NCBI GenBank assembly: GCA_019787685.1
Contig: JAHNUO010000011.1
Coordinates: 1,550,001-1,614,000, forward strand
DNA from: Chiua virens
Taxonomy: Eukaryota > Basidiomycota > Agaricomycetes > Boletales > Boletaceae
Length of the DNA stretch: 64,000 nt
Direction: 5' to 3'
Shown here: piece by piece, positions 12,328 to 23,700 of the stretch
How the letters are laid out: each line of letters opens with the position of its first letter
Numbering within the stretch: position 1 is the first letter of the stretch
Notes under the pieces: model-generated
Seen by the model: the letters and a program-made list of their open reading frames with translations, nothing else
Database searches by the model: none
What the model was told of the DNA's origin: nothing
Program-made: the position numbers and the translations under genes

Positions 12328-13673
12328 ATGGCCCGCAAGTCAAACTCCAAGGGTCTACCAACTAAAAATGACTCAAAGAAGACTGCCGAGAAGGAAAACC
12401 CCAACACACTGGACTCACAGCTTAGTGATGAGTCCCGAGGTTTGCGTGTTGTTGTTCCGTGAGTTTCTTCTGACGCTGTGATGTCATCTGATGAAATCCT
12501 CAAAATGCAACATAGATGGGGCAAGGAAGAATATTTCCACAAGACCGACACCCTTCTAACCTTGATTGAAGAGTCTGCAACTTGGCGCGCGGCATTTGGC
12601 TTCGACTTAGGTGGCTTAAACAACACGACACCGACCGGCAAGGGGAAAAGTCTCATCCAACACTGTGCGGATATTGCCATTACCTTTTTCATTGATGGCG
12701 AAAAGGGTCCCGAATGGAAAAATGAGGATATCAAGCTTCTTCGCAGCGTGATCAAGAATTGCATCAATTTGTAAGTTAAAACTTATTTTTCAAGCCAGAC
12801 TGATGTAATTCATGGTATTTGTAAGGTTGAAGTCTACTTATCATGCCTTCAAGGCCAAGCTTGGCGAGACCGGACATGGTCTCGTTGTCTCTGGATCCGC
12901 CGATGAGCTTCGAGAGGACAGTGAGGTGGCGAATGTGTGGGGTATGTTTTGTTGTTGATGGGTACGAAATATGCTTAGCAGCTATAGAAAATATTGAGAA
13001 GAAGTTTCCGTGGTATTGCCGGATGGCAACTTTGATTGGCGGAAACCCAAATCATTCTCGCAGTGCAGTTGCCAATAGCCAAAGTAACCTTGACCTTGGT
13101 GTCTTAGGCACGGTGGGCGATGTGGATGAAGTATGTTCTTGTTATGCTATTGGCACATGCTAATATTTGTTTTAGGATCTGATTCCATGGCCGGCTTCGA
13201 GCCCTGCCATGCTATATGACGAGGATGATGATATCCTTGATCGCAGTTCACCTCCATTAGATTCACTCTTGAATCAGCACGAGAAAAGTAAGAGTAAGGA
13301 GAAAGTCATGCTAACTCTTTCTTCAAAGCGGTCGGGCAACAACACCACAACCACACCATCTACCAAAAAACACAAGACTACTCAGGACATTGTTAAGGAG
13401 GTGGCTGATGCAGAGTGTCAGGCCCGCCTTTCAATGAATGAGGTCAATGCCCAAGAGAAAACCATACGAGAGGAGGTCAAGCGTAGATCTCAGTATGAAA
13501 TTGCTGTCAGGGTGGAGACAATGCGTCTCAAGGCTCAGCAGGATGAGATTGCTGCTCGTGCTACAGAGTCTGCTGCACAACGTGCTCATGAGCTCATGAT
13601 GGTAGAGAAACAGATTGAGTTGGCTCGTATTCAGCATGGTGGTGCTGGTGGAAATATTGACCCTCGACTTTAA
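12328..13673 (+). CDS. Harbinger accessory protein (Myb/NAM-like ORF) of the transposon
   Basis: Plus-strand multi-exon gene starting MARKSNSKGLPTKNDSKK. The second exon carries 'EILKMQHRWGKEEYFHKTDTLL', which resembles plant NAM-like and Myb/SANT accessory proteins of PIF/Harbinger elements. Later exons contain 'STYHAFKAKLGETGHGL' and 'EKKFPWYCRMATLIGGNP'. The last exon has a Ser-rich linker and a coiled coil ('VKRRSQYEIAVRVETMRLKAQQDEIA') ending 'GGNIDPRL' at the stop. In this superfamily the second protein helps the transposase bind the element ends and enter the nucleus. No disruption was seen, but the exon around 12930-13130 was not fully resolved. Confidence 0.7.
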
Positions 13674-13727
13674 CTTTTGTTCTTTCAAGTTTGTTCAACT
13701 CCAACATAGACATACATAGTTATTCGG

Positions 13728-15275
13728 CTAGTTATCTAGGTTTCTAAACAAGCTCAATTTTAACTCTTCCCTTTTGATCCTGGCTTCCAGTAACTCCACA
13801 TCTCTAGACTTGATCCTATTATTTTCTGCCTCCTGTGCATATTCCTCCCTAAGTGCCTGCCAATGTGTATTACGCTCCTGTTCTTCTTGTAGAATTTGTT
13901 GTCCTTTGAGAAAAAAAGCATCTTTGGAAGCATTGATACCATCTTGATGTCCCAAGATGAAGGTTTGAAGGTGGATACAGGTGATAATCCAAAGACATGC
14001 ATATTGGATATGCTTCTCATTGTCAATGTGAACATGGAGACTTCGCAATGATTGCCAGGTGCCTTTGAGGTAGCCAACAGCATGTTCTGAGCAAATGCGA
14101 ACCTTGGAGACAAAGTAGTTGTATGTGGTATTCTCAGCTGTCTCCTTCTCAGGTCTATATTTTCAGATTAATTACAAATTTACAATGAATAAATATAAAC
14201 ATATGCCTTGTATGGAGCTTGACACCAACTTTGAAGAGGGTATGCTGTATCAGCCCACATCCACTCATTGCCTTCAAGAAGAACATCATGTTCCTTGAAG
14301 ATATGGGTCTCTGCAAAAGCTGATGCATCATGTTGACTTCCGGGAAGACCAACAGAATAGTCCACAATTCACAGATCAGGAGTGGAGATGAGCTATGATA
14401 ATTAAATTTTTAGCTTGTGAATAGTACCAAAAGTGACTTACCTGAACATTGAATGAGTAATTTGATTTCCGATCATAGAAGGAGTTGCCAAAAAAACCAG
14501 GGCGAGAATAAATGGGAACCAGAGTTCCATCTACCATGACCCACCCATTATGCCATTCAGCACAAGAGTTGTCCTCAACCCATTGCTTTGCTGCTTCCTT
14601 CTCTGGACCAGATGGCCAATATAAAGCAGCTTGGCGAAACTCCTCCCGACAAACTGCAGTCATAATGGGATTTGTCACAAGACGTACTGTACCATATCCA
14701 ATCCCAGCCCAAAGTGCAACCATTTTTGTGCTGATTGCATTGCCATAGTGGCCAAAGCGGTATAAGGCAATAGCTAACTGCATGTCAATGGGCATCTGAG
14801 AATGAGGTGATTGGGAATGGAATACAGGGTCTGCCTTCAAAGCAGCCAAGAGCATGTTGAAGCACTCTGGGGTCATGCGAACATGTGCCCAAAAGATATT
14901 TGGCTGGTTGCACTTCCAGTCTGTTAAAAGCAGACGCAAATTCTCACCACTCTTATTGATCAGTTGATGATCAGCAAGATAATGGCAGGAATACAGCAAG
15001 CCTAGGATGCGCAACATGGAGTCACTGGGAGGAGAAAGCAAAGCAGCCTCTCCACTATCAGACTCAGAATCTGAGTCCAAGTCTGAGCTAGATGAAGCAT
15101 CACTGGCAGGGTCTGACTCTGATGAAGTTGCTGGATCAGCATATATCTGGGACTCGGAAGTAACCAACACCAGATACATCTGCAGAGCAGCTTCTGCCAC
15201 CAACTGACGCTCTGGTTTGGTGGGCATGGAGGGAGAGATGGTCGACTGATGATAATGGCTGATTATCTTGTCCAT
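13728..15275 (-). pseudogene. Harbinger DDE transposase with one in-frame stop
   Basis: Start at 15275 (MDKIISHYHQSTIS), then an acidic Ser-rich stretch. The helix-turn-helix-like 'MPIDMQLAIALYRFGHYGNA' and 'AGIGYGTVRLVTNPIM' follow. The DDE core reads 'VMVDGTLVPIYSRPG' (first Asp), 'SVGLPGSQHDASAF' and 'MWADTAYPLQSW' (second Asp region), then 'RICSEHAVGYLKGTWQSL' (catalytic Glu). After the intron that follows 'SNYSFNVQ', the next exon starts 'LISTPDL' and meets TGA at 14369-14371 where Arg is expected, as from CGA to TGA. The frame then continues uninterrupted. A single nonsense change in an otherwise well-kept gene points to recent inactivation or a base error. The stop codon of the frame is at 13728. 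Confidence 0.8.
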
Positions 15276-15427
15276 ACTAACGCATCTGACATATTTTAAA
15301 CTCCGACAAGCGCCATGACATCGCCGTACCCAAATCGACCCGAAATCGAGCTCAAATCCGGGTATGTCAAAATTGAAATTGGTTTTGGGTCTCCCAAATC
15401 CATTCCCAAATCCATTCCAAATCCATC

Positions 15428-15463
15428 CCAAATCGACCCCCGATTTCAATACTGAACCACCCT
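15428..15463 (-). repeat. right terminal inverted repeat of the Harbinger-like element
   Basis: Reverse complement of the left end, terminating ...CTGAACCACCCT and followed by the AAT target duplication at 15464-15466. Confidence 0.85.
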
Positions 15464-15904
15464 AATTGCGGCACGTGTTTGCGGATCTGGGGGAAATGTG
15501 TATCAGCAGCAATTAAACACCCGTACATGAACACAAACTATCCGAGAAGGGGGCCGCATTCAACGCTTCCGGACTCAATGCATCAGGAATATTGTAGGGA
15601 TCGAAGCGGTTGCCTGATGCTGAAGTGAGGTCCAGAAATGAGCGCGAGCAGCCTGAAAAGAGACAAAAACGTACACCAAGGGAAAGTAAAGTTGATGGCG
15701 TAGTCGATCATCTCGTCGTAGAGGTCACAGTGATACCGAGGATCGATGGTTCCATTTGCTCGATCGGCCAGGTCACGTTTCCACATGTCCCGAGCATGAA
15801 TTCTTTCGGGGTGCTCCATTTGAGCACCAGTCATCTCACCCAACTTCGCGGCAAGTCGATCCCGTGCGTCATGCATGGGCACAGCTGTAAAAACATGCTT
15901 AAAG
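15464..15904 (-). pseudogene. upstream part of the split serine carboxypeptidase gene
   Basis: Minus-strand coding pieces read 'MHDARDRLAAKLGEMTGAQM', 'IDPRYHCDLYDEMIDYAINF', an intron, then 'YNIPDALSPEALN'. A last intron is followed by 'DPQTRAA' abutting the transposon. 'YNIPDAL..' and 'DPQTRAAIHAPTSK' are S10 carboxypeptidase features, and the second string spans the insertion point. A 3' splice site (TTTTTACAG) lies just upstream of 'MHDARD'. The N-terminal half of the enzyme, including the catalytic Ser block (GESYxG), was not found upstream. The gene is therefore truncated as well as interrupted. Confidence 0.75.
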
Positions 15905-15960
15905 GCAGAAAAAGCAATGTGAGAATATACTGATGCGCTTCTGAAGGTCTGACCGCTATA

Positions 15961-16715
15961 CAGTCGACTCCCACATAAGCGATAACTCTCGGGACACGCC
16001 TGAAGGTATACACTATGAGGGAGTATTCGTTCTGCGGGAGGTCAGCCTTCTGAGGCAAATTGGTAAACACTCGTGAATAGTATTGGTTAAAATCAAATCT
16101 AATGTGTTTCGAGGCTAAGTACGAGCAAAATAATCTATGAACTTAAAGCGTGCTACGACGTCATGTTTCGCATCCCACTAGTTTGTCTGCTGCCCAAACG
16201 TGCACAACATGTACCTGATAGCCTCCTGCAACACAAACCCGGCCTCAAGCACTTCCTTTCGGGTGCGACGAGGCAGCCGGTGTTTCAGCATCAGCATCAG
16301 CATCCAAGTCGTCCTTTTCCTGCTCTGTACGCGCATCCATAACCGCCTGGAAAGTGTCTTCGTCGGTTGCCTCGATGTTGTGCATCTCTGTGTTTGGGTT
16401 GAGGAGCTCGGTAATGCTCATATGGTTCAAAGGCTGGAGGACACCGGTTGACTCGAGTCGGTCCAGAGCTTTCTCGAGCTCTTTCTTCAGTGTCGGAACG
16501 AAAGGTGGCCATTCTTGCCTTCGTTGTCATGTCGAGTTTGAAAAAATTATATAATATGATTTCCTAATATAGTATTATCCGGGTGTTTTATCGGTTATGA
16601 CCACAAGAAAACCCTATCGGATATCTGGTATGGGAGAGTTATTCCTTATTGTCCGAAATCCCCGCAAACCAAGTCGGGAAATTCAGAAACCCATACATTA
16701 TGTGGGAGTCGACTG
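15961..16715. mobile_element. pogo/Fot1-like element remnant with TIRs and TA target duplication
   Basis: The left end CAGTCGACTCCCACATAA (15961-15978) and the right end TTATGTGGGAGTCGACTG (16698-16715) are perfect 18-bp inverted repeats. TA flanks both (15959-15960 and 16716-16717), as for Tc1/mariner/pogo elements. The interior codes only for the C-terminal end of a transposase, so this is an internally deleted, non-autonomous copy of 755 bp. Confidence 0.8.
16245..16530 (-). pseudogene. C-terminal fragment of a CENP-B/pogo-type DDE transposase
   Basis: The frame reads 'PTLKKELEKALDRLESTGVL', 'QPLNHMSITELLNPNTE', 'EATDEDTFQAVMDARTEQE' and an Asp/Ala-rich tail to the stop. The 'L..TGVLQP.NRMS..ELLNP....... 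ATDE.I..AVMDA' pattern is the end of tigger/pogo-like transposases I know from basidiomycetes. The DDE core is absent. The fragment lies entirely within the TIR-bounded element. Confidence 0.6.
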
Positions 16716-16717
16716 TA

Positions 16718-17776
16718 GTAGTTTTGCTGGTCCGTCATTTTCTGGACTATGCGTCTCGGCCGATCATCGTTCCAGTATTCGAACAGGGGAAAGGCTTGTG
16801 TTGGGACAAGAACGTCATCCAGTGATAGTACGTGTTGCAGTGGTCTCCTCTTCTCGGACTTCTACCAGTCCTTGTTAGCGAAGCGTCCACCAAACAACCT
16901 CGTAGCTGTCGTTCACGGTAGATGTACTTATGCGCCGCGCATCTGTAGAGTTCCGCATCGTATCGCAGTGTGTGCATGGACTCGGGGTCATACAGCCATG
17001 TCTAGGATGTTCGTTTCGAGTCACCCCCAGTGGCAGAAACAAGCATGATAACACCGACAAGCCCTGATGCTCCTGAGGGCACTTAAGACACCGTCTGTGC
17101 TGTAGCCTCGTCTTGCGTTGGATGACCATGATTGTCTACCGTGTGACCCCTTCCCTCGTTCATAGCCCTACCATAACTCCTCGACGCCGTCCACAGTGTA
17201 AACCTCCCTGCGAGTTGAGTGGCGCGTGGCTCGATTGGGACGCTGTGCCAGGCCCAGCACGTTGACATCCCTTCGCCCTCTGCACGAGGGGTTCAAAAAC
17301 GAATGCGTGCGTGCGTGCCGCTGGTCGGCCATGACGGGGATGGCTCCGGGTCTCTCGTGCGGTTTCCGGGGTGGTCGGGCCAAAAATGTTTGAAACCGAG
17401 TCGGTGGGAGGGTCGGGTGGGGGTGGTGCCTTTGCGAATGGGATGCATGAAAGGGGGAGCCGAGGCGCACAGTGGACGGGGAAAAGATGCTCGGTACCTG
17501 TGTTTTGGGTCACCAGAAGACTGGAGGGCGTTCACGCAAACGCTTAGCTCTCTCAGGTAGACATGATGTAGCACCCGTTCACATAGATCAAAGGTTCCAC
17601 TGTGACGTAGGCCATTCTGTAATGATAGAAATCATCTGCTATCCCTTGTATCTCTTCCTTCGCTTCCGGAATCCGTTTGTATCTCCGCTATGTGCTACTA
17701 AGGATTTAAATAAGAGCCTCGCGCTTAAGACGAGAGGCGGCTTACATGAACCGTCGGACCAAGTCAAATCCTGAGT
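16718..17776. other. stretch with no supported gene; possible fragments on the minus strand
   Basis: At 16747-16977 (-) a frame reads 'MHTLRYDAELYRCAAHKYIY', and another reads 'QAFPLFEYWNDDRPRRI'. Both look protein-like but I cannot join them or name a family. 17160-17560 is GC-rich and Pro/His/Gly-rich in all frames and is probably not coding. Confidence 0.3.
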
Positions 17777-18059
17777 TCACCAATCAAATACGACTCTGCT
17801 CGCCAGGCGCGACGTATCAAAGATTGGATCGTGTGGCATCTGTGGGGACGTCGTTGAAAACCAGTAGGGAGCTACTTGGAAAATGATTGGACTGCACCAA
17901 CAGCGCAGCCTGAGTCGACACCTATGTGCTTGAGACAGGGAAGCACTGTATTCGCAGTCGCAATCCACCACACAATGTATTTTTGAGCGAAGGCAAGACA
18001 CCCAAGGCGGTTGCCAACTATTTAGGCTGATCAGAGAGAATGGGAGCGAATCAGAATAA

Positions 18060-19500
18060 GTCTCAACGCCAAGACACTTGAGGGATCGAGCTTTGCATCC
18101 CACATACGACCCATGGCAGATGGCAAATGGGTAGTCTGTGGACACAGCACTCGACCACGACCTCGCTAGATAATCAATGATTAATGAGGGCTCCAAGTAT
18201 CGTCCGGTTCGAGTAGGTTTGCCACAGCTTGATTCTTCAGCTTTAGCACTCGAAACAAGTTTCAACTGAAATACTGACCGCTGGAACATACAACGTCACC
18301 ATCAGTGTCCGAGCTTTGTTGGCATTATGGTCCGATCGTCATTGATATTATCCTCGAGTCGCACGAGCGTTGATTGTGATGAGTTTGGACCGATCGCAAT
18401 CAATATGGATGGCAAGGGGTCTTCGCCACTTGCTGTGACGGTAAAGTTTCTGGTAGACACGTAGGTCTCTTGCGGAGAGAAATTTCCTCTCAACCCAAAC
18501 ACGCACAAACATGCACAAACATGCATACTCACGCTGCATCATGTGCATAGTGGACCTTCAAAGCTTCAATAAGTTGCGCAGTCGCAAGGTGATCAATTGA
18601 CCCTTCAAAGCTTCAAAGTTCAATTATTTTCGAGATTGTGGAGGTTGATATGATTTTTCAATCCTGCATAGGTAGCCTAACATCCTGTAGTTTCACCGCA
18701 CGATCTCTCACATGGTTCTAGCTGAGCAGCGGAAAGAAAATACATAGTATTCTGGACCATTGAATGATTCTAGCCCATTCAAGTTCTATAGTAAGCGGTC
18801 CACCTGGCTCACCTACCGTCCCCCTACTCTTACCCAGCTCGCCCAATCCCATCGCACACTCAAACTCAAACTGAGCTGGCACTGCCACCGGTGACGGTGA
18901 CCAAGCCAATCCATCCTGTTCCATACGTGAATTAACCAAGTTCCTGTGACTGATCATTCCGATCAGTCTCTCATTGAGCCCCGGAGGGATAGCTCAGAAC
19001 ACAGTCGCTTCCTCTGGAAACACTAATCCATACTTAGTCTCCCATTCTTCCTGCCACACATTCAACCTCTCCATCATATCCACCCACTCCGCCTCCGTCT
19101 CCACGCCCCTCAACCACTCCTTTTGTAGACCGAGATTATACTCTTTTCCATCCCCGCTTCAAAAACTGATAGCCTTCTGATCCCCATCGCCATACCTCGA
19201 CAAATTCGACCCCGTTGTCGGCGCCTTGCTTCTTGAGCTGCACGATGAGGTGGTCTCGGTAGTTGAAAGCAGAATTGTCGACCATCATGGTACAATACCC
19301 GACGTCACAGGGATCGTATTCCCGTGAACGTAAATCCTCCTCGCTTTCGTTGACTTCCCTTAGCATCTCGCGCGAGGGCGATTAACGATGGCGTTTGCTG
19401 CATATATGCTCTGTATGAGATCTGAGGGACAGTTTGAGACAAGGATAGGAAGCTCGACGAATGCGAAGGCATTCGGCAGACAGGAGGCAGACAAGGAGAA
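18060..19500. repeat. left copy of a ~1.4-kb direct repeat
   Basis: This stretch aligns in order with 22325-23700, with an offset of roughly 4.2 kb and several indels. Shared landmarks include the 'GGATCGAGCTTTGCATCCCA' block, the 'TTCTGGTAGACACGTAGGTC' block, 'CTAGCTGAGC[A/G]GCGGAAAG', and the monooxygenase C-terminal coding stretch. The two copies flank the HET gene. Confidence 0.8.
18986..19500 (-). pseudogene. decayed copy of the flavin monooxygenase C-terminus
   Basis: The frame at 19366-19136 (-) reads 'MLREVNESEEDLRSREYDP' and 'AFNYRDHLIVQLKKQGA', then 'SEGYQFLKRGWKRV'. These match the C-terminal part of the gene at 23161-24856. Frameshifts separate the pieces, and everything upstream of about 19500 (the FAD and NADPH sites) is missing. 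Confidence 0.8.
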
Positions 19501-19913
19501 AATGTGTTAAACGAAGATTCGTGGCCAGACCGGGACCATGCTCGCTCGACTTGGAGATCTGGTGGTACTAGTGCAGGCGTGGATGACCCATGTCGAGCTT
19601 TGCCAGTGTCCAGACAGCTGTTGATCGCAATGGCGGTGGGCTGGAGGACCAGCGCGAGGACACCACGGTGGTAATGCATTGACGACAGACTTGGTGCGCG
19701 AGACGGTGCCGGGACTAGGATGAGCAAAGAGTGTCAATGAACGAATGAGAAACACAGTGCCAAATTCAATGATATTTACATCAATTGTTCGCGTATGCGG
19801 ATGGGAAGGGTATCTTTTGGAATACATAACACAAGACTGGCAAGTAATAAGAGTGTCAGGAACGATAGTCGGGTGCAAGTGATTGCAAGATGATAGACGT
19901 CGCGATCGATCAC

Positions 19914-22261
19914 CTACTGTACATCTACAGTGGCAATAGCTTTTATCAAGTCAGTAAATGGCGTATCGTCGTGGATCTGAGCTACAATCAAGCTATCGGT
20001 TGCAACGCGTCGATACTGTACACGCGACACTTGCGTGAGTAACAACGCACCAAAGCGTTGTCTAAGACGAGCGACAAGACGCAACGCCCGGATAGTATCG
20101 TCGAGCCAAACAGCACGGTCGCCATTTCCAGAGAAATCTTGGTCGAGGAGTGTGGAGGTCCACGGATGGAAAAGTAGCAGACGATTCACCATCAAGAGGT
20201 CATCTGTGGTTTTGATCTCTACCTCCCCAAGTGCAGTGACCGTCATGTGATAGACCCGCAAGTTGTGTTCCGAGTTTAGCTCCACAACTCGGGTGACTGG
20301 GAAAGCAAGACCGGGGAGTCGAAGGCGACTGGAGTTGAGAGATGGTAAAGAAAGTTCGCTGAGCCGGTGATAGAGGTGCACGACTGAGGTGAGATCCGGT
20401 TCCGGCAAGGATGACTGCATTGCGGTGACAATATCTGTCATTTCAGAGTCATCAATGGGTTCTGGAATGTGCAGCGGAACGAGCTGGTTGTAAACCGTGA
20501 GGTCCGGCGGCAGGCAACTGTTGTAGTCTCTCACGGGTCCAGTCCAAGCGAGGACAGTGACATCACCCGAGCCAGTCAGAATATGCTCCAGAAGACGACC
20601 GACTGCCACGGACTTGCCTTCCCCGTATCTGATCGGGATGGCGGCATTGAAGATACCAAGCAATGAGTATGCAGTGTCTTCCGCTAGAGTAGTTTGACGC
20701 CGTGAAGCCAAGAAGAGTTTCTCGCGGACCCTGTTGAGACCCGGTTGGAGCGCAGCTAGCTCCATCGCAGAAACCTGCGATGCCTGTTCCATCTCTGCGA
20801 CAATGATGGGCGACTCCTTATGGTTAAAGATGTCAAGCCCTAGGTAGGGCTTCCGGTCCCCAGTATAGAACTGGACGGTCTCTGCGGGTACGTATTCCTG
20901 GTAGGTCCATCCACGCTTATTCCACTCTCTCCTGGAGGCCACCCTGCTTCTGGAGCTGTGACGAGACGTCATGAAGGTGAATGAGCGTGAGCGTAGAGCC
21001 ACGGTACCACGTGAACATGGCGACAAGTGACTCATTCAACACCACCAAGTTGTTTGTGTCAATACAACAAGTGTCGGACCACGCCCAGTGGAATCCGAGA
21101 GCACCCGAAACCTTGCAAAATGTCTGTAGCTTGTTGGTTGGGGAAGATATTTGGAGTTCGTAAACTGAAATATCCTGGACTGTCTGGTAGCGGGGTTCGC
21201 CATGTTTCTCCCACCGGTGGGACAACATGACGTAGCTGTAAAACTCTTTTACCTCTCTCAGGATACGGGGATGATCGAGCATGAGGGAGGTCGTCATCGA
21301 GGATCGTAGTTCATCATAGATCAAAAGGTTTTTGAAAGCCGCCATTTGCTGTGTTTTATCACACAGGCGACCAGTGGCAGTATCGATGAGTACACGGGGC
21401 ATATCGGCCACAGTCTCTTCAATGGCTTCCTGAATGGCAGCTGTGACATCCATGTGTTGATCGCGGATTTCTGTCGTCGATATGAAATTAAAACATGCAA
21501 GTGTATCGACAACATTAAAGAAGGGGCTCACCACGGATATGCGCGTGAGGAGATTCTTCCAATCTCGCAAGCATCATATGGAATGCATCGACGGCTTCCG
21601 TGTACTGCTTCCCTACATGTAATGCCGCGTGCCTCCGCTCGTAGCCATGATGAGACGATGGATCTAACATGACAACCTGCGTGCTTGTCAATGAAATCTA
21701 TCCGAAATGTGGATGCGCAACCATACTTCGTCGGCATCACATAATGCATCCTCCCACAATCCAGCTGAGACTCGTGCTTCGCTACGCTTGATCAGGATAT
21801 CGACACGGTCCACCGGATTGAGCGACAAGATGGTGGAGAAATGTTCGGCAGCTTCGTGATATCTATGAGATTCCATTGCGGTGTTACTTAGCTCCTCGAG
21901 GATTGGAATGCATTTATGGGCAAACTCTGCAGCAATTGAATAACCTTGGCTGAATTACGACGACAGACTCACCCGGGAGCCAACCCGTTATGACCTTGTT
22001 CACTTTGACAGAATTGCTTGTATTATTTAAAATTTCGAGAAATAACCGTGTGGCGTCGCTGATGCGACCTTGAGCACACAGGGTTTCGCACTGATGCCGC
22101 TGCTCGTGTGCTCGAACGAGACCATCAGCATTGTCTCGGAATGCGGTGAACTCCAAGCGTAGCTCCCGAATGGCATTCTCAAGGCTTGCTATCTTTGCGT
22201 CTGATGAACATGAGAGTGATGAACCGAGCTGGAAACGCAGGGACTTCAGAAGGACGTACAT
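19914..22261 (-). CDS. HET-domain protein with N-terminal TPR-like repeats
   Basis: Minus-strand gene. The chosen start at 22261 is uncertain; the frame is open further upstream. The N-terminus has a short coiled coil ('IASLENAIRELRLEFTAFRD') and TPR-like repeats ('YHEAAEHFSTILSLNP', 'LIKRSEARVSAGLWEDALCD', 'GYERRHAALHVGKQYTEAVD'). The HET core then carries 'VMLSHRWEKHGEPRY', 'GFHWAWSDTCCIDTNN', 'LVAMFTWYRGSTLTLIHLHD', 'NKRGWTYQEYVPAETVQFYT' and 'TTLAEDTAYSLLGIFN.. PI RYGEG'. Introns read at about 21914-21973, 21674-21723 and 21486-21533. The family mediates heterokaryon incompatibility-type cell death in filamentous fungi. Between 'HLHDVSSQ' and 'ASRREWNKRGW' (about 20940-20955) the frame shifts by one base with no room for an intron. 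It is either a disrupted gene or a sequence error. Confidence 0.75.
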
Positions 22262-22324
22262 GAGCTTGTTAGTTCGTGGGACTGTGCTTCGCAGCGAGCT
22301 TGAAGCTCTGCAAATTCGTCCTTT

Positions 22325-23700
22325 TTCGACGCCAAGACGCTTGAGGGATCGAGCTTTGCATCCCACATACGACCCATGGCAGATGGCAAATGGGTAGTCT
22401 GTGGACACAGCACTCGACCACGACCTCGCTAAACAATCAATGATTAATGAGGGCTCCAAGTATCGTCCGGTTCGAGTAGGTTTGCTACAGCTTGATTCTT
22501 CAGCTTTAGCACTCGGAAACAAGTTTCAACTGAAATACTGACCGCTGGAACATACAACGTCGCAATCAGTGTCCGAGCTTTGTTGGCATTATGGTCCGAT
22601 CGTCGTTGATATTATCCTCGAGTCGCACGAGCGGTGATTGTAACGAGTTTGAACCGATCGCAATCGAAATGGATGGCGAGGGGTCTTCGCCACTTGCTGT
22701 GACGGTAAAGTTTCTGGTAGACACGTAGGTCTCTTGCGGAGAGAAATTTCCTCTCAACCCAACCATGCACAAACATGCACAAACATGAATATCTTCCATA
22801 CTCACGCTGTTTTTACTAGTAGACTTTCAAAGCTTCAAAGTTCGATTATTTCCGAGATTGTGAAGGCTGATTTGACTTTTAAATCCTGCTGATTCCTGCA
22901 TAGGTAGCCTAACATCCTGTACCCTCACATGGTTCTAGCTGAGCGGCGGAAAGAAAATACATAGTATTCTGGACCATTGAGTGTCCTCCTACTTTTACCC
23001 AGCTCGCCCAATCCCATCGCGCACACGAACTCAAACTGAGCTGGCACTGCCGCCAGTAACGGCGACCAAGCCAATCCACCCTGTTCCATACGTGAATTAA
23101 CCAAGTTCCTATGACTGATCATTCCGATCAGAGTCTCTCATTGAGCCTAGGCAGGATAGCTCAGAACACAGTCGCCTCCTCTGGAAACACCAATCCATAC
23201 TTAGTCTCCCATTCTTCCTGCCACACATTTAACCTCTCCATCATATCCGCCCACTCTGCCTCCGTCTCCACGCCCCTCAGCCACTCCCTTTGCAGACCGA
23301 GATCCTCTACTCTTTTCCACCCCCGCTTCAAAAACTGATAGCCTTCTGATTCCCGTCGCCATGCCTCGACAAATCCGACCCCGTCGTCGGGTATGGCGCC
23401 TTGCTTCTTGAGCTGTGCGATCAGGTGGTCTTGATAATCGAAAGAGGAGTTGTCGACCATGCGATGCCCGACGTAATAGGGATCGTATCCCCGCGAACGT
23501 AAATCCTCCTCGCTCCCGTCGAGTTCTTTGAGCATCTCCTCGCGTGAAGGCAGTAAGCTTGCATTGACGATGGCGTTTGCTACATATATGCTCTGTGCGA
23601 GATCTGAGGGACAGTTTGAGACGAGGATAGGAAGCCCGACGAACGCGAGTGCATTCGGCGGATGGGACGCAGACAAGGAGAATATGTGTTGGTGCAGCGG
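22325..23700. repeat. right copy of the ~1.4-kb direct repeat
   Basis: Partner of 18060-19500. The part at 22325-23150 contains no recognisable gene. The part from 23161 onward is the 3' end of the flavin monooxygenase gene, which is better preserved here than in the left copy. Confidence 0.8.

Larger units (their letters stand above)
12113..15463. mobile_element. PIF/Harbinger-like DNA transposon, 3,351 bp
   Basis: The ends are inverted repeats: the left end begins AGGGTGGTTCAGTATTGAAA and the right end is its reverse complement. They match over at least 36 bp with one mismatch (ATCGG[A/G]GGTCGATTTGG follows). Direct copies of AAT flank the element (12110-12112 and 15464-15466). It encodes two convergent genes, as PIF/Harbinger elements do: a DNA-binding-type accessory ORF (+) and a DDE transposase (-). 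The near-perfect ends suggest a fairly recent insertion. The AAT target duplication and adjacent TA are compatible with the 3-bp duplications of this superfamily. Confidence 0.88.

Noticed and set aside
17160..17560. Pro/His-rich frames on both strands
   Set aside because: GC-rich composition keeps all frames open and no family or consistent splice structure was found.
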